In this document: piece by piece, positions 8,384-15,433 of the stretch | Layout of the letters: every line of letters starts with the position of its first letter | Numbering within the stretch: the stretch's first letter is position 1 | From: Saprospiraceae bacterium | Lineage (GTDB): Bacteria; Bacteroidota; Bacteroidia; Chitinophagales; Saprospiraceae | Assembly (NCBI GenBank): GCA_022844565.1 | Contig: JALHLK010000001.1 | Span: forward strand, 311,073 to 375,072 | Direction: 5' to 3' | Length of the DNA stretch: 64,000 nt | The notes under the pieces: generated by a model | Databases searched by the model: none | Told to the model about the DNA's origin: nothing | What the model saw: only the letters and a program-made list of their open reading frames with translations | Made by a program: the position numbers and the translations under genes

Positions 8384-8986
8384 ATGAGATTTATTTATTT
8401 TTTTATAGTTTTTAGTTTTTTTGTTTCTACATTTGGTTTTGCCCAAGATATTTCAGTTTTTACTGAAGATAATGAGCAAATCACCACGATTATTGCAAAA
8501 AATTCGAGTACTAAATTAACGTATGCTGTTACGGTAAATCTTAATACTTCCGGATATAAAATAGCTGGTGTACCTCCATTCGAAGTGACATTAAAACCAG
8601 GTGAACAAAAAGAGGTGGTAAAGTTAGTAGAAAAACCTGGTGAAAAATTATCTTTGGAATATCAAGTCAGTTATAACACAGTATCGGGTCACAACGGACC
8701 AAACTTGGAAAATTTGATCGTATTACCAAAAGATACCATTTATGTTTTTTCTGGAGCTCCTTGCTCTAAGAGTGAAGAAGTAGTCAAGAAATTAAAAAGT
8801 ACCAATAAAGTATTTAAAAATCTAAGTTTAGGAGACCCAACTAATTTTGAATTGATGCGAGGTGTACTAACTGCTCAACTTAAAGTAGGCCAAGTTACTA
8901 ATTTTAAGACACCTGTCTTGGTGGTAAATGGTGTGCCAATTACAGACCCAAAAGCCGTGGATGATTGGGTGAAAGGGTTGAAATGA
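8384..8986 (+). CDS. Secreted protein with C-terminal glutaredoxin-like domain
   Basis: A 200-residue protein with a signal peptide (to about residue 21, GFAQ). The first half is a strand-rich domain of unknown type (residues about 22-112). The second half resembles a glutaredoxin/thioredoxin fold: DTIYVFSGAPCSKSEEVVKKL supplies a single cysteine at the usual N-terminal helix position, and FKTPVLVVNGVPI looks like the cis-Pro strand. The gene starts 17 bp after the previous stop, so the two are likely co-transcribed. A role in envelope thiol chemistry is a guess. The fold call is by motif and not certain. Confidence 0.6.
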   Translation: MRFIYFFIVFSFFVSTFGFAQDISVFTEDNEQITTIIAKNSSTKLTYAVTVNLNTSGYKIAGVPPFEVTLKPGEQKEVVKLVEKPGEKLSLEYQVSYNTVSGHNGPNLENLIVLPKDTIYVFSGAPCSKSEEVVKKLKSTNKVFKNLSLGDPTNFELMRGVLTAQLKVGQVTNFKTPVLVVNGVPITDPKAVDDWVKGLK

Positions 8987-9186
8987 TCATCGCTTAATCT
9001 TTGGTATCGATTTTTTTTCGAGCCCCTTCTTATCAATATCGATGTTAATATCTCAAAATAGTATTTCCAGAGTCTGCTGAAGGGAGCTTAACTTAATCTG
9101 AAATGTCCTAACTTTTTGGATTTAAACACGTGTGCCTAATCAGTGAAAAAGGATATGCTTTATTTTTAAAGTTTAAATTTTTAGGA

Positions 9187-9522
9187 TTAAATATCCAACA
9201 GGACCTTTATTTTGAGTTTAATTTCTAAAAGTGTCGTATTATCTAATTTCTCAATAAAAGAAGCATTTCGTAATTGCCAGTCGTTAGTTCTAATATGATT
9301 TGTCAAGACAACACCACTAATTATTTTTGTTTTTTTTAGTAAAACTTCAGTATTGAAACCTTTTATATTACTACTAATTGGAACTGTTACACATAGTCCA
9401 AATTGATTATATAATTTAGGGTTTAACATGAGAACCGGTCTTTTTTCAGTCTGCTCCTATCCCAATACTGAATCTAAATCCATCCAAACTATATCACCAA
9501 CATCGGGTATAAAATTTTTCAT
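9187..9522 (-). pseudogene. mazF: MazF/PemK-type toxin interrupted by an amber stop codon
   Basis: Reading from ATG at 9522, the frame gives MKNFIPDVGDIVWMDLDSVLG, then TAG (9459-9457), then EQTEKRPVLMLNPKLYNQFG and on to LEIKLKIKVLLDI. Apart from that stop it is a full-length MazF endoribonuclease (about 111 codons). It aligns with the classic PDMGDLIWVDFDP...G-x-EQ...RP...VP...KG pattern, so the stop replaces one residue just before EQ. MazF cuts mRNA and arrests growth. The start overlaps the antitoxin stop (ATGA), the usual arrangement for translational coupling. Restart at ATG 9429 would lose the first strand and the conserved EQ and Arg, and should be inactive. A genuine nonsense mutation, a read error or stop readthrough are all possible. 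Confidence 0.8.
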
Positions 9523-9764
9523 TCAGCCACAATTTCTTTTCCTAGATCATTTTCTCTATCAAACTGATCTAAAACTTTTAAATTATCCATTCCTTCTATT
9601 AAAAATTTTAGATTCATCTTCTTTTCAACAGGATTTAAAATAAGTTTTCCATCCTTTGTTGTTAACTCTAATGAAGCCCCATCTTTAAGTTGCAATTTAT
9701 CTAATATAACTTTTGGTATTCTGATACCGTAAGAATTACCCCATTTTTTTATTAAAGTCTCCAT
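9519..9764 (-). CDS. mazE: MazE/AbrB-type antitoxin
   Basis: An 81-residue protein starting METLIKKWGNSYGIRIPKVI, the standard start of MazE antitoxins. An AbrB/SpoVT swapped-hairpin DNA-binding domain covers residues 1-45. The acidic C-terminal tail would wrap around and block the toxin. It normally binds its own promoter together with the toxin. Two TGTATATACA-like operator boxes lie directly upstream. ATG 9764 was chosen over ATG 9776 because it gives the normal family start and leaves the operators outside the gene. Its stop overlaps the toxin start. The antitoxin frame is intact although the toxin frame is broken. Confidence 0.88.
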   Translation of the reverse strand: METLIKKWGNSYGIRIPKVILDKLQLKDGASLELTTKDGKLILNPVEKKMNLKFLIEGMDNLKVLDQFDRENDLGKEIVAE

Positions 9765-9776
9765 GTAATTATCCAT

Positions 9777-9803
9777 TGTATATACAATTGTAATGCATAT
9801 ACA
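9777..9803. promoter_or_regulatory. Paired palindromic operator boxes upstream of the antitoxin gene
   Basis: TGTATATACA (9777-9786) is a perfect 10-bp palindrome. TGCATATACA (9794-9803) is a near copy 17 bp further on. Placed directly upstream of the mazE start, they look like autoregulatory binding sites for the antitoxin or the toxin-antitoxin complex. Position and symmetry are seen; binding is inferred. Confidence 0.55.
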
Positions 9804-9954
9804 GTAATAAATCAATATTTGCGCGGTATTTTTTTAAACCATTATATTAAAGCTATATTTCAAAGATATTCATTATTTTTTAATAGAATAGAATTTTTAA
9901 ACGCACTTGGTTTTTTAATAACTTCTCTCCGTCAATTGCGCTTCGTACACCTTC

Positions 9955-9968
9955 GTCCAAATTCGGAC
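9955..9968. promoter_or_regulatory. Upstream activator palindrome GTCC-N6-GGAC (copy 1)
   Basis: GTCCAAATTCGGAC, preceded by TTCGTACAC and followed by ACAAAAA-type sequence. The same block occurs at 30348-30361, with the same distance to a sigma-54-like promoter. Likely enhancer for the NtrC-family regulator encoded at 32522. Binding is inferred from the shared geometry. Confidence 0.7.
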
Positions 9969-10022
9969 AAAAATATTTCTAATAATCTATGTAAATCATT
10001 GAATATCAACATTATTAAATAT

Positions 10023-10038
10023 TGGCACGTTCATAGCA
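10023..10038 (+). promoter_or_regulatory. Sigma-54 (RpoN) -24/-12 promoter of the HlyD gene
   Basis: TGGCACGTTCATAGCA matches the RpoN consensus TGGCACG-N4-TTGCA with exact GG-N10-GC spacing (GG 10024-10025, GC 10036-10037). The start codon of the HlyD gene lies 30 bp after the final C of GC. The match to the -24 half is perfect. Confidence 0.8.
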
Positions 10039-10066
10039 TATAGAAATATATAATTTTATAATAAAT

Positions 10067-11311
10067 ATGGATAAAGCGATTCCAAAGAAATTTTGGACAA
10101 AACAAAGAATCATTTTAAGTACTTTAGTAACAATATTTGCAGCTTTTGTGATTTGGCAAGTAGCCTTTACTGACAAGAGGAGTAAACTCAATGTTGAGGT
10201 TGATAAATTGACCATTTCTGAGGTGAGTAACGGTAGTTTTGATGAATTTATAATCGTACAAGGTGTAGTCCAACCATTAAAAACAATACAACTGGATGCG
10301 ATAGTTGGAGGATACGTCACGCAAAAACTTGTCGAAGGTGGTAGTATGGTAAAAAGCGGTGACATCATCTTGCGATTGGAAAATCAATCTTTAAAACTCA
10401 ATTTTCTTCAATCAGAAACAGAGGCAAGCCGATTGGTCAATGATCTTCAAAATACTCGTCAGCGATTAAAAGTTGAAAATTTTAATCTAGAAAAAACATT
10501 AAATGATTTAGATTTTCAGATAACTCAAGCTAAAGATATTTGGAATAGAAATGAAAAATTAATGAAAACGAATATGGTATCAGATCTTGAATACCAAAAA
10601 TCAAAGCGCGACTACGATCGACTAATAAAACAACGAGAAATAGAAATTCAATCTCAAAAATATCAGCAAGAAAATGCTCAACTACAAATTAAACAGCTAG
10701 AAGGAACGCTAGTAAGAACTCAAAAGAACGTGGATTTGTGGAGACAAACATTAGAAAACCTAGTAGTCCGTGCACCCGTTTCTGGCCTCTTATCGTCTAT
10801 AGATGTAGAGATTGGATCGAACATCAATCAAGGTCAAAATATTGGTCAAATAGACGATATGAATGGTTTTAAACTTCGATCTGAAATAGACGAGCACTAC
10901 ATATCGAGAATCTTCACTGGACTCAACGCCACCATGGAATTTAATAATAATAAATACAACTTGTCCATTTTAAAAGTATACCCAGAAGTGAGAAGTGGTA
11001 GATTTGCAGTGGACATAGCCTTTACAACAAATTCTCCAGAAGGTATCCGTAGAGGACAATCTTCCCCAATTCGAATCGAGTTGGGCCAGCCTCAAAAAGC
11101 AGTATTACTCCCTGTTGGCGGTTTCTTCTCTGATACAGGTGGCAACTGGGTGTATGTTGTGGAGGGTGATAAGCGAGCAATTAAACGAAGTATTTCCCTC
11201 GGCAGAAAAAACCCAAATTACTATGAAGTTTTGGATGGATTGAAGCCTGGGGAAAAGGTGATCACGAGTTCTTATAGTAATTATGGAGATAAGGAGGTTC
11301 TCAGCTTTTAG
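10067..11311 (+). CDS. HlyD/MacA-type periplasmic adaptor (membrane fusion protein)
   Basis: A 414-residue membrane fusion protein. One N-terminal membrane anchor (about residues 13-30) is followed by a split lipoyl half-motif (GGYVTQKLVEGGSMVKSGDIILRLEN). A long coiled-coil hairpin (about 100-225, rich in Q/K/E/L) leads to the second lipoyl half (VVRAPVSGLLSSIDVEIGSNINQGQNIGQI, in two parts), then beta-barrel and membrane-proximal domains. It would bridge an inner-membrane ABC permease to a TolC-type channel. ATPase, permeases and channel are all encoded downstream. It is preceded by a sigma-54-type promoter with an upstream activator site, so NtrC-type control is likely. Confidence 0.9.
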   Translation: MDKAIPKKFWTKQRIILSTLVTIFAAFVIWQVAFTDKRSKLNVEVDKLTISEVSNGSFDEFIIVQGVVQPLKTIQLDAIVGGYVTQKLVEGGSMVKSGDIILRLENQSLKLNFLQSETEASRLVNDLQNTRQRLKVENFNLEKTLNDLDFQITQAKDIWNRNEKLMKTNMVSDLEYQKSKRDYDRLIKQREIEIQSQKYQQENAQLQIKQLEGTLVRTQKNVDLWRQTLENLVVRAPVSGLLSSIDVEIGSNINQGQNIGQIDDMNGFKLRSEIDEHYISRIFTGLNATMEFNNNKYNLSILKVYPEVRSGRFAVDIAFTTNSPEGIRRGQSSPIRIELGQPQKAVLLPVGGFFSDTGGNWVYVVEGDKRAIKRSISLGRKNPNYYEVLDGLKPGEKVITSSYSNYGDKEVLSF

Positions 11312-11344
11312 CTTTGAGCGGTTAGCTGTTAGCTAGCATGATTT

Positions 11345-11704
11345 TTAGTTAGGATTAGATAATTTATCAATAAACTTATAAAGCATTTTCATAATTTCAA
11401 TAAGCCGTTTTTCAAAATTTAAATAATTTTCATAAGACAAATAGCCTAATTCATATGCGAGTAAAATTTGATAAGACAATTCTGATGCGGATCCTGCCGC
11501 AATGTCAAGGAATCTTGAAAACTCCTTATCCGACTTTCGGCCACTTCCTTCTGCAATATTTATGGGAATGGAAGATGCTGATCTACGAACTTGACTTGTT
11601 ATACCATAAATTTCTTCTTTTGGAAAATCATAGGTACACTTATAAATTTCTAAAACTAATTGATGTGATTTCTGCCAAACTGCAAATTTTTTATAATCTC
11701 TCAT
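11345..11704 (-). CDS. Four-helix-bundle protein (23S rRNA intervening-sequence protein family)
   Basis: A 119-residue protein from [21 protein letters not shown], the typical start of the TIGR02436-type four-helix-bundle family. Further hallmarks are [21 protein letters not shown], then [14 protein letters not shown] and helical tail segments. Relatives are found within 23S rRNA intervening sequences and, as Avd, in diversity-generating retroelements, but most are solitary and of unknown role. It lies antisense between the HlyD and ATPase genes, with AGCT-type repeats on both sides, as if inserted into the operon. ATG 11704 was chosen because the upstream extension falls into the repeat. Family call firm; function unknown. 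Confidence 0.88.
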   Translation of the reverse strand: MRDYKKFAVWQKSHQLVLEIYKCTYDFPKEEIYGITSQVRRSASSIPINIAEGSGRKSDKEFSRFLDIAAGSASELSYQILLAYELGYLSYENYLNFEKRLIEIMKMLYKFIDKLSNPN

Positions 11705-11744
11705 GCCTTTAATTTGAATTAAATAAGTACAAACGTAATAAAAA

Positions 11745-11968
11745 TATGTAAGCCATGAGCTTTGAGCTTTGAGCTTTGAAAAATTATAAATAATTTTTAA
11801 ACTTAATAAATACAAACTGCTAATTAAAATAAAGTAAATTATATGAGATGACTAAAATTTAACCCTCTCAAAGCTAACTGCTAATAGCTCGCAGCTAATA
11901 GCTACCTGCTAAAGAAAAATATTAATTAATTGCTAATGGCTAAACGCTAAAAGCTCAAAGCAAAAACA
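11745..11968. repeat. AGCT-type repeat array beside the four-helix-bundle gene
   Basis: Iterations of GAGCTTTGAGCTTTGAGC (about 11756-11774), AAAGCTAACTGCTAATAGCT and GCAGCTAATAGCTACCTGC (about 11874-11910) and GGCTAAACGCTAAAAGCTC (about 11938-11958). The units are 7-10 bp variants of TTAGC/GCTAA. A shorter stretch (GCTTTGAGCGGTTAGCTG, 11312 onward) lies on the other side of the gene. Non-coding. Confidence 0.7.
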
Positions 11969-12646
11969 ATGATTCAAACACAAAATTTACAAAAAATATT
12001 CACCACAGAAGAAGTCGAAACGACGGCTCTAAACGGCATAGACATGGAAATCAAAGATGGTGAATTTGTGGCCATCATGGGGCCATCAGGATGTGGTAAA
12101 TCCACACTTTTGAATATATTAGGGCTGTTGGATAATCCATCAGAAGGCTCGTATGTATTTTATGGTACTGAAGTTGCCAAAATGAGTGAAAGGCAAAGGG
12201 CACAACATCGTAAAGGCAACATAGGCTTCATCTTTCAGTCATTCAATTTGATTGATGAGCTGTCCGTATTTGAGAATGTGGAGTTGCCGCTTTTGTATTT
12301 AAAGATTCCGGCTGCTGAAAGAAAAATCAAGGTAGAGGCTGCTCTCGAAAGAATGAGCATGATGCATCGACGCAACCATTTTCCACAACAATTATCCGGT
12401 GGACAACAACAAAGGGTAGCGATTGCTAGAGCTGTTGTAGCAAAACCAAAGTTAATACTTGCGGATGAACCTACGGGTAATCTCGACTCTAAAAACGGAG
12501 AAGAAGTGATGAAACTCCTTCAAGAACTCAATAATGAAGGCACTACCATTGCCATGGTGACTCACTCCCCTTATGATGCAGGATTTTCACATCGGGTTAT
12601 CAATTTGTTTGATGGAAAGATTGTGACGGAAAATTTTCATGTGTAA
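11969..12646 (+). CDS. ABC transporter ATP-binding protein, MacB/LolD type
   Basis: A 225-residue nucleotide-binding subunit. Walker A is GPSGCGKST (residues 38-46), the Q-loop is FIFQSFNLIDELSV, the signature is LSGGQQQRVAIARA, Walker B plus D-loop is [13 protein letters not shown] and the H-loop is VTHSP. All catalytic motifs are intact. It would dimerise under a MacB/FtsX-type permease and drive mechanotransmission-type export or lipoprotein release. It directly precedes six such permease genes, and follows the HlyD gene apart from the inserted antisense gene. A repeat array rather than a recognisable promoter lies upstream. Confidence 0.93.
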   Translation: MIQTQNLQKIFTTEEVETTALNGIDMEIKDGEFVAIMGPSGCGKSTLLNILGLLDNPSEGSYVFYGTEVAKMSERQRAQHRKGNIGFIFQSFNLIDELSVFENVELPLLYLKIPAAERKIKVEAALERMSMMHRRNHFPQQLSGGQQQRVAIARAVVAKPKLILADEPTGNLDSKNGEEVMKLLQELNNEGTTIAMVTHSPYDAGFSHRVINLFDGKIVTENFHV

Positions 12647-12740
12647 ATCTAAAATTTTGAGCTTCTAAAACCTAACCCCTAAAACCTAAAACTAATTAAA
12701 CCGCTAAAAGCTAACTGCTAATAGCTAAAAGCTTGTTAAA
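12647..12740. repeat. Mixed CCTAA/AGCT repeat spacer
   Basis: Contains CTAAAACCTAACCCCTAAAA followed by CCGCTAAAAGCTAACTGCTA and TAGCTAAAAGCTTG, joining both spacer repeat types of this locus. Non-coding, between the ATPase and the first permease gene. Confidence 0.65.
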
Positions 12741-15194
12741 ATGATACAATATAACATAAAAATAGCGTGGCGAAATATCCAAAAGAATAAAATGATGTTT
12801 GCCATAAATGTAATAGGGCTGGCTATAGGGATAGCCAGCTGCCTAACTATATTGCTATATGTATCTGACGAGTTGAGTTTTGACAGGCACAACACCAAAG
12901 CCAAGGATACCTATCGCGTGGTTTTAGACGCCAAAATGGGTGATGAACTCATAAAAGAAGCAAGTATAATGGCACCTGTGGCAGCGGCTTTGAAGCAAGA
13001 AATTCCTGAGATTGAATATACTACTCGCATCTACAAATTTACTGAAGCCGCCAAAGTAACTTACAGAGAAAAAACCATTCGAAAGGGTAAAATGGCAATG
13101 GTGGACCCTACTTTTTTCGATATTTTTACCAATAAATTTGCGGCTGGTGCACCTAAAACGGCTCTAAGTATGCCCAATACCGTTGTTTTAACCAAAGAAC
13201 AGGCAGAAGCCTATTTTGGAAAAACCGACCCCATTAACAAAAGCATACATATAAAAGACATAGGTATTTGGGATGAAAACGGTTTTAATGATTTTTCAGG
13301 GCTATTCACAGTTACTGGTATTATTGAAAAAATGCCTGAAAACGCCCACTTTCATTTTGATATTTTGGCTTCCATGGCTAGTAACCCTTTGGCGAAAAGT
13401 AATAGCTGGCTCCAAGGGCAATATTTTACCTATATTACTTTACGAAAAGGCACTGATTTAAGACATTTTAACTCAAAAATAAATGCAATTCTCTCAAAAA
13501 ACCTTGCTCCACAAATGAAAGATAAAATGGGTGTAAGTTTAGCAGAATCCATGGCAAAAGGTAACAGGTTTTCATTGATGCTTCAGCCATTATTAGATAT
13601 CCATTTGCAGTCGAATCTGAGAGGTGAACTGGAGCAAGGCGGCAGCCAAAAAACGGTTACTATTTTTGGGGCCATCGCCCTGTTTATGTTGCTGATAGCC
13701 TGTATCAATTTCATAAATTTGAGTACCGCATCGGCATCAAAGCGAGTGAAAGAAATAGGGATGCGTAAGGTGATGGGGTCTGCTAAAACCCAGCTGATAA
13801 AGCAATTTTTGTCCGAATCATTCATTGCCACCGCTTTTGCAATGCTTTTGGGGCTTGGTTTGTTTAGCATATGCTTGCCATTTTTTAACCAATTATCTAA
13901 TAAACATGTCGAAATCTTATCATTATTCAATGCGAATTATTTGTCAATAATATTGATAATGACATTGATAATCAGTTTGTTGTCTGGGGCATATCCTGCA
14001 TTTTTCATGTCGTCTTTCCCTACCTTGCATGCTCTCAAAAACAGATTTACAAGCTCAAGTAGTAAAGGCGTAAGAAGCAGTTTGGTAGTTTTTCAGTTTG
14101 CCATTTCGGCAACACTCATTATTGGCACTTTAGTAGTAAACCAACAAATGAATTATATCCAAAATAAAGATATTGGCTACAACCGTAAGTCGCTCATAGT
14201 GCTGCGTGAAGCTGGTTTTTTGGGCAATAAATTAGATGTATTTCGTGATGAACTGAAAAAAGACCCGAGGGTAAAAAGTATCACCAAGTCAGCATTTGTA
14301 CCCGCTGGGCCTACCGATAACAATATGCAGGGAGTATTTTCAATTACTGACCCTAGCCAACAAATACGCATTAAAGAATATAGCATTGATGAAGCCTATC
14401 TACCTACACTAGGTATGAAACTCATAAATGGACGTAATTTTGCTAAAACTACTGATGAAAATACAACCAACGTAATTATTAACGAAACCGCCATAAAATC
14501 AATAGGTTTGCAAGAAAACCCTATTGGTCAAACTCTAAAAATGTCTGGTAATGGCGATGCAAATAAACCATTATTGACTATTGTAGGGGTTATAAAAGAC
14601 TTCCATGCCCGATCATTACGTGAGCCCATTGAGCCCCTAATGATGAAGTACAACCCATATTTTAGCTTAATTATCAAGGCAGAAAACAAAGATATACCAG
14701 GTTTGGTTAAAAGTATGGAAAGTCGATGGAACAGTTTTGCTACGGGCGAAACTTTCAGTTATGCCTTTCTGGACGAGCTTTACAATGAAACCTACTTGCG
14801 TGAAGCTAATATGAATTTTATCCTAAGAATTTTTGCAATACTCACCATTTTTGTAGCTAGTTTAGGTCTATTTGGCCTTATTACTTTTACTACCGAGCAG
14901 CGTTATAAGGAAATTGCCATTCGCAAAACCTTGGGCTCTACCGTAAATCAAATTACAGCTTTACTTTCAAAAGATTTCCTGATTCTTATTTTTATCTCAC
15001 TCTTAATATCCTGTCCTTCAGGGTATTACATTATGAAATATTGGCTACAAGACTTCGAGTACCGCATTAGCATATCATGGTGGATATTTGCCCTGGCTGG
15101 CTTGGCTACTATATTAATAGCCTTTGCCACCATTGCATTTAAAAGTATAAAGGCAGCATTGATGAATCCGGTGAAGAGTGTGAGGAGTGAATGA
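12741..15194 (+). CDS. FtsX/MacB-type ABC permease 1 of 6
   Basis: An 817-residue inner-membrane permease. TM1 lies at about 17-40, followed by a large periplasmic MacB_PCD-like domain. A first FtsX core starts near residue 310 (FMLLIACINFINLSTASASK, then VKEIGMRKVMGS). A second periplasmic domain and a second FtsX core near 696 (SLGLFGLITFTTEQ, then YKEIAIRKTLGS) complete the fold. The duplicated layout is the usual ~800-residue Bacteroidota version. The xxEIxxRKxxGS segment after the first helix of each core is the conserved cytoplasmic coupling region. The end MNPVKSVRSE is shared with the sister permeases. It should pair with the ATPase encoded just upstream; the substrate is unknown. Confidence 0.92.
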   Translation: MIQYNIKIAWRNIQKNKMMFAINVIGLAIGIASCLTILLYVSDELSFDRHNTKAKDTYRVVLDAKMGDELIKEASIMAPVAAALKQEIPEIEYTTRIYKFTEAAKVTYREKTIRKGKMAMVDPTFFDIFTNKFAAGAPKTALSMPNTVVLTKEQAEAYFGKTDPINKSIHIKDIGIWDENGFNDFSGLFTVTGIIEKMPENAHFHFDILASMASNPLAKSNSWLQGQYFTYITLRKGTDLRHFNSKINAILSKNLAPQMKDKMGVSLAESMAKGNRFSLMLQPLLDIHLQSNLRGELEQGGSQKTVTIFGAIALFMLLIACINFINLSTASASKRVKEIGMRKVMGSAKTQLIKQFLSESFIATAFAMLLGLGLFSICLPFFNQLSNKHVEILSLFNANYLSIILIMTLIISLLSGAYPAFFMSSFPTLHALKNRFTSSSSKGVRSSLVVFQFAISATLIIGTLVVNQQMNYIQNKDIGYNRKSLIVLREAGFLGNKLDVFRDELKKDPRVKSITKSAFVPAGPTDNNMQGVFSITDPSQQIRIKEYSIDEAYLPTLGMKLINGRNFAKTTDENTTNVIINETAIKSIGLQENPIGQTLKMSGNGDANKPLLTIVGVIKDFHARSLREPIEPLMMKYNPYFSLIIKAENKDIPGLVKSMESRWNSFATGETFSYAFLDELYNETYLREANMNFILRIFAILTIFVASLGLFGLITFTTEQRYKEIAIRKTLGSTVNQITALLSKDFLILIFISLLISCPSGYYIMKYWLQDFEYRISISWWIFALAGLATILIAFATIAFKSIKAALMNPVKSVRSE

Positions 15195-15433
15195 GAGAAA
15201 GGTGTTAGGTTTTAGGAATTAGAAATTAGAAAATTATAAAAAAGGTTTTATAATTTAAGGATTAGAAATTAGAAAAAATATAAAAGATAAATATATGGTT
15301 TCAATAAGAAAATTTCAAAATAAAATATAAGAATCGAAAAAGAATAATAGGAAAATAATTGGTAAAGGCGATAAGGTACTTGGATTGCAACTTCTAAAAC
15401 CTAATCCCTAAAACCTAATAAACTATAAAAAAA
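15195..15433. repeat. Long CCTAA-type repeat spacer
   Basis: A 239-bp spacer with TTAGAAATTAGAAAA repeats on the left. The right-hand ~75 bp (AAAGGCGATAAGGT ... CTAAAACCTAATCCCTAAAA ... CCTAATAAACTAT) is closely repeated before permease 4 (20480-20555). Non-coding. Confidence 0.7.

Noticed and set aside
9428-9643. 71-codon plus-strand frame over the mazEF junction.
   Set aside because: Antisense shadow of the toxin and antitoxin frames, which show clear family motifs on the other strand.
9819-10043. 74-codon plus-strand frame between the toxin-antitoxin module and the HlyD gene.
   Set aside because: It covers the activator palindrome and sigma-54 promoter, ends before the HlyD start and has no protein-like pattern; it is regulatory DNA.
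15376-15392. GG-N10-GC pattern (AGGTACTTGGATTGCA) before permease 2, resembling a third sigma-54 promoter.
   Set aside because: It lies in a repeated spacer block. The homologous block before permease 4 has only 8 bp between GG and GC, and no GTCC-N6-GGAC palindrome is upstream, so the match is probably chance.
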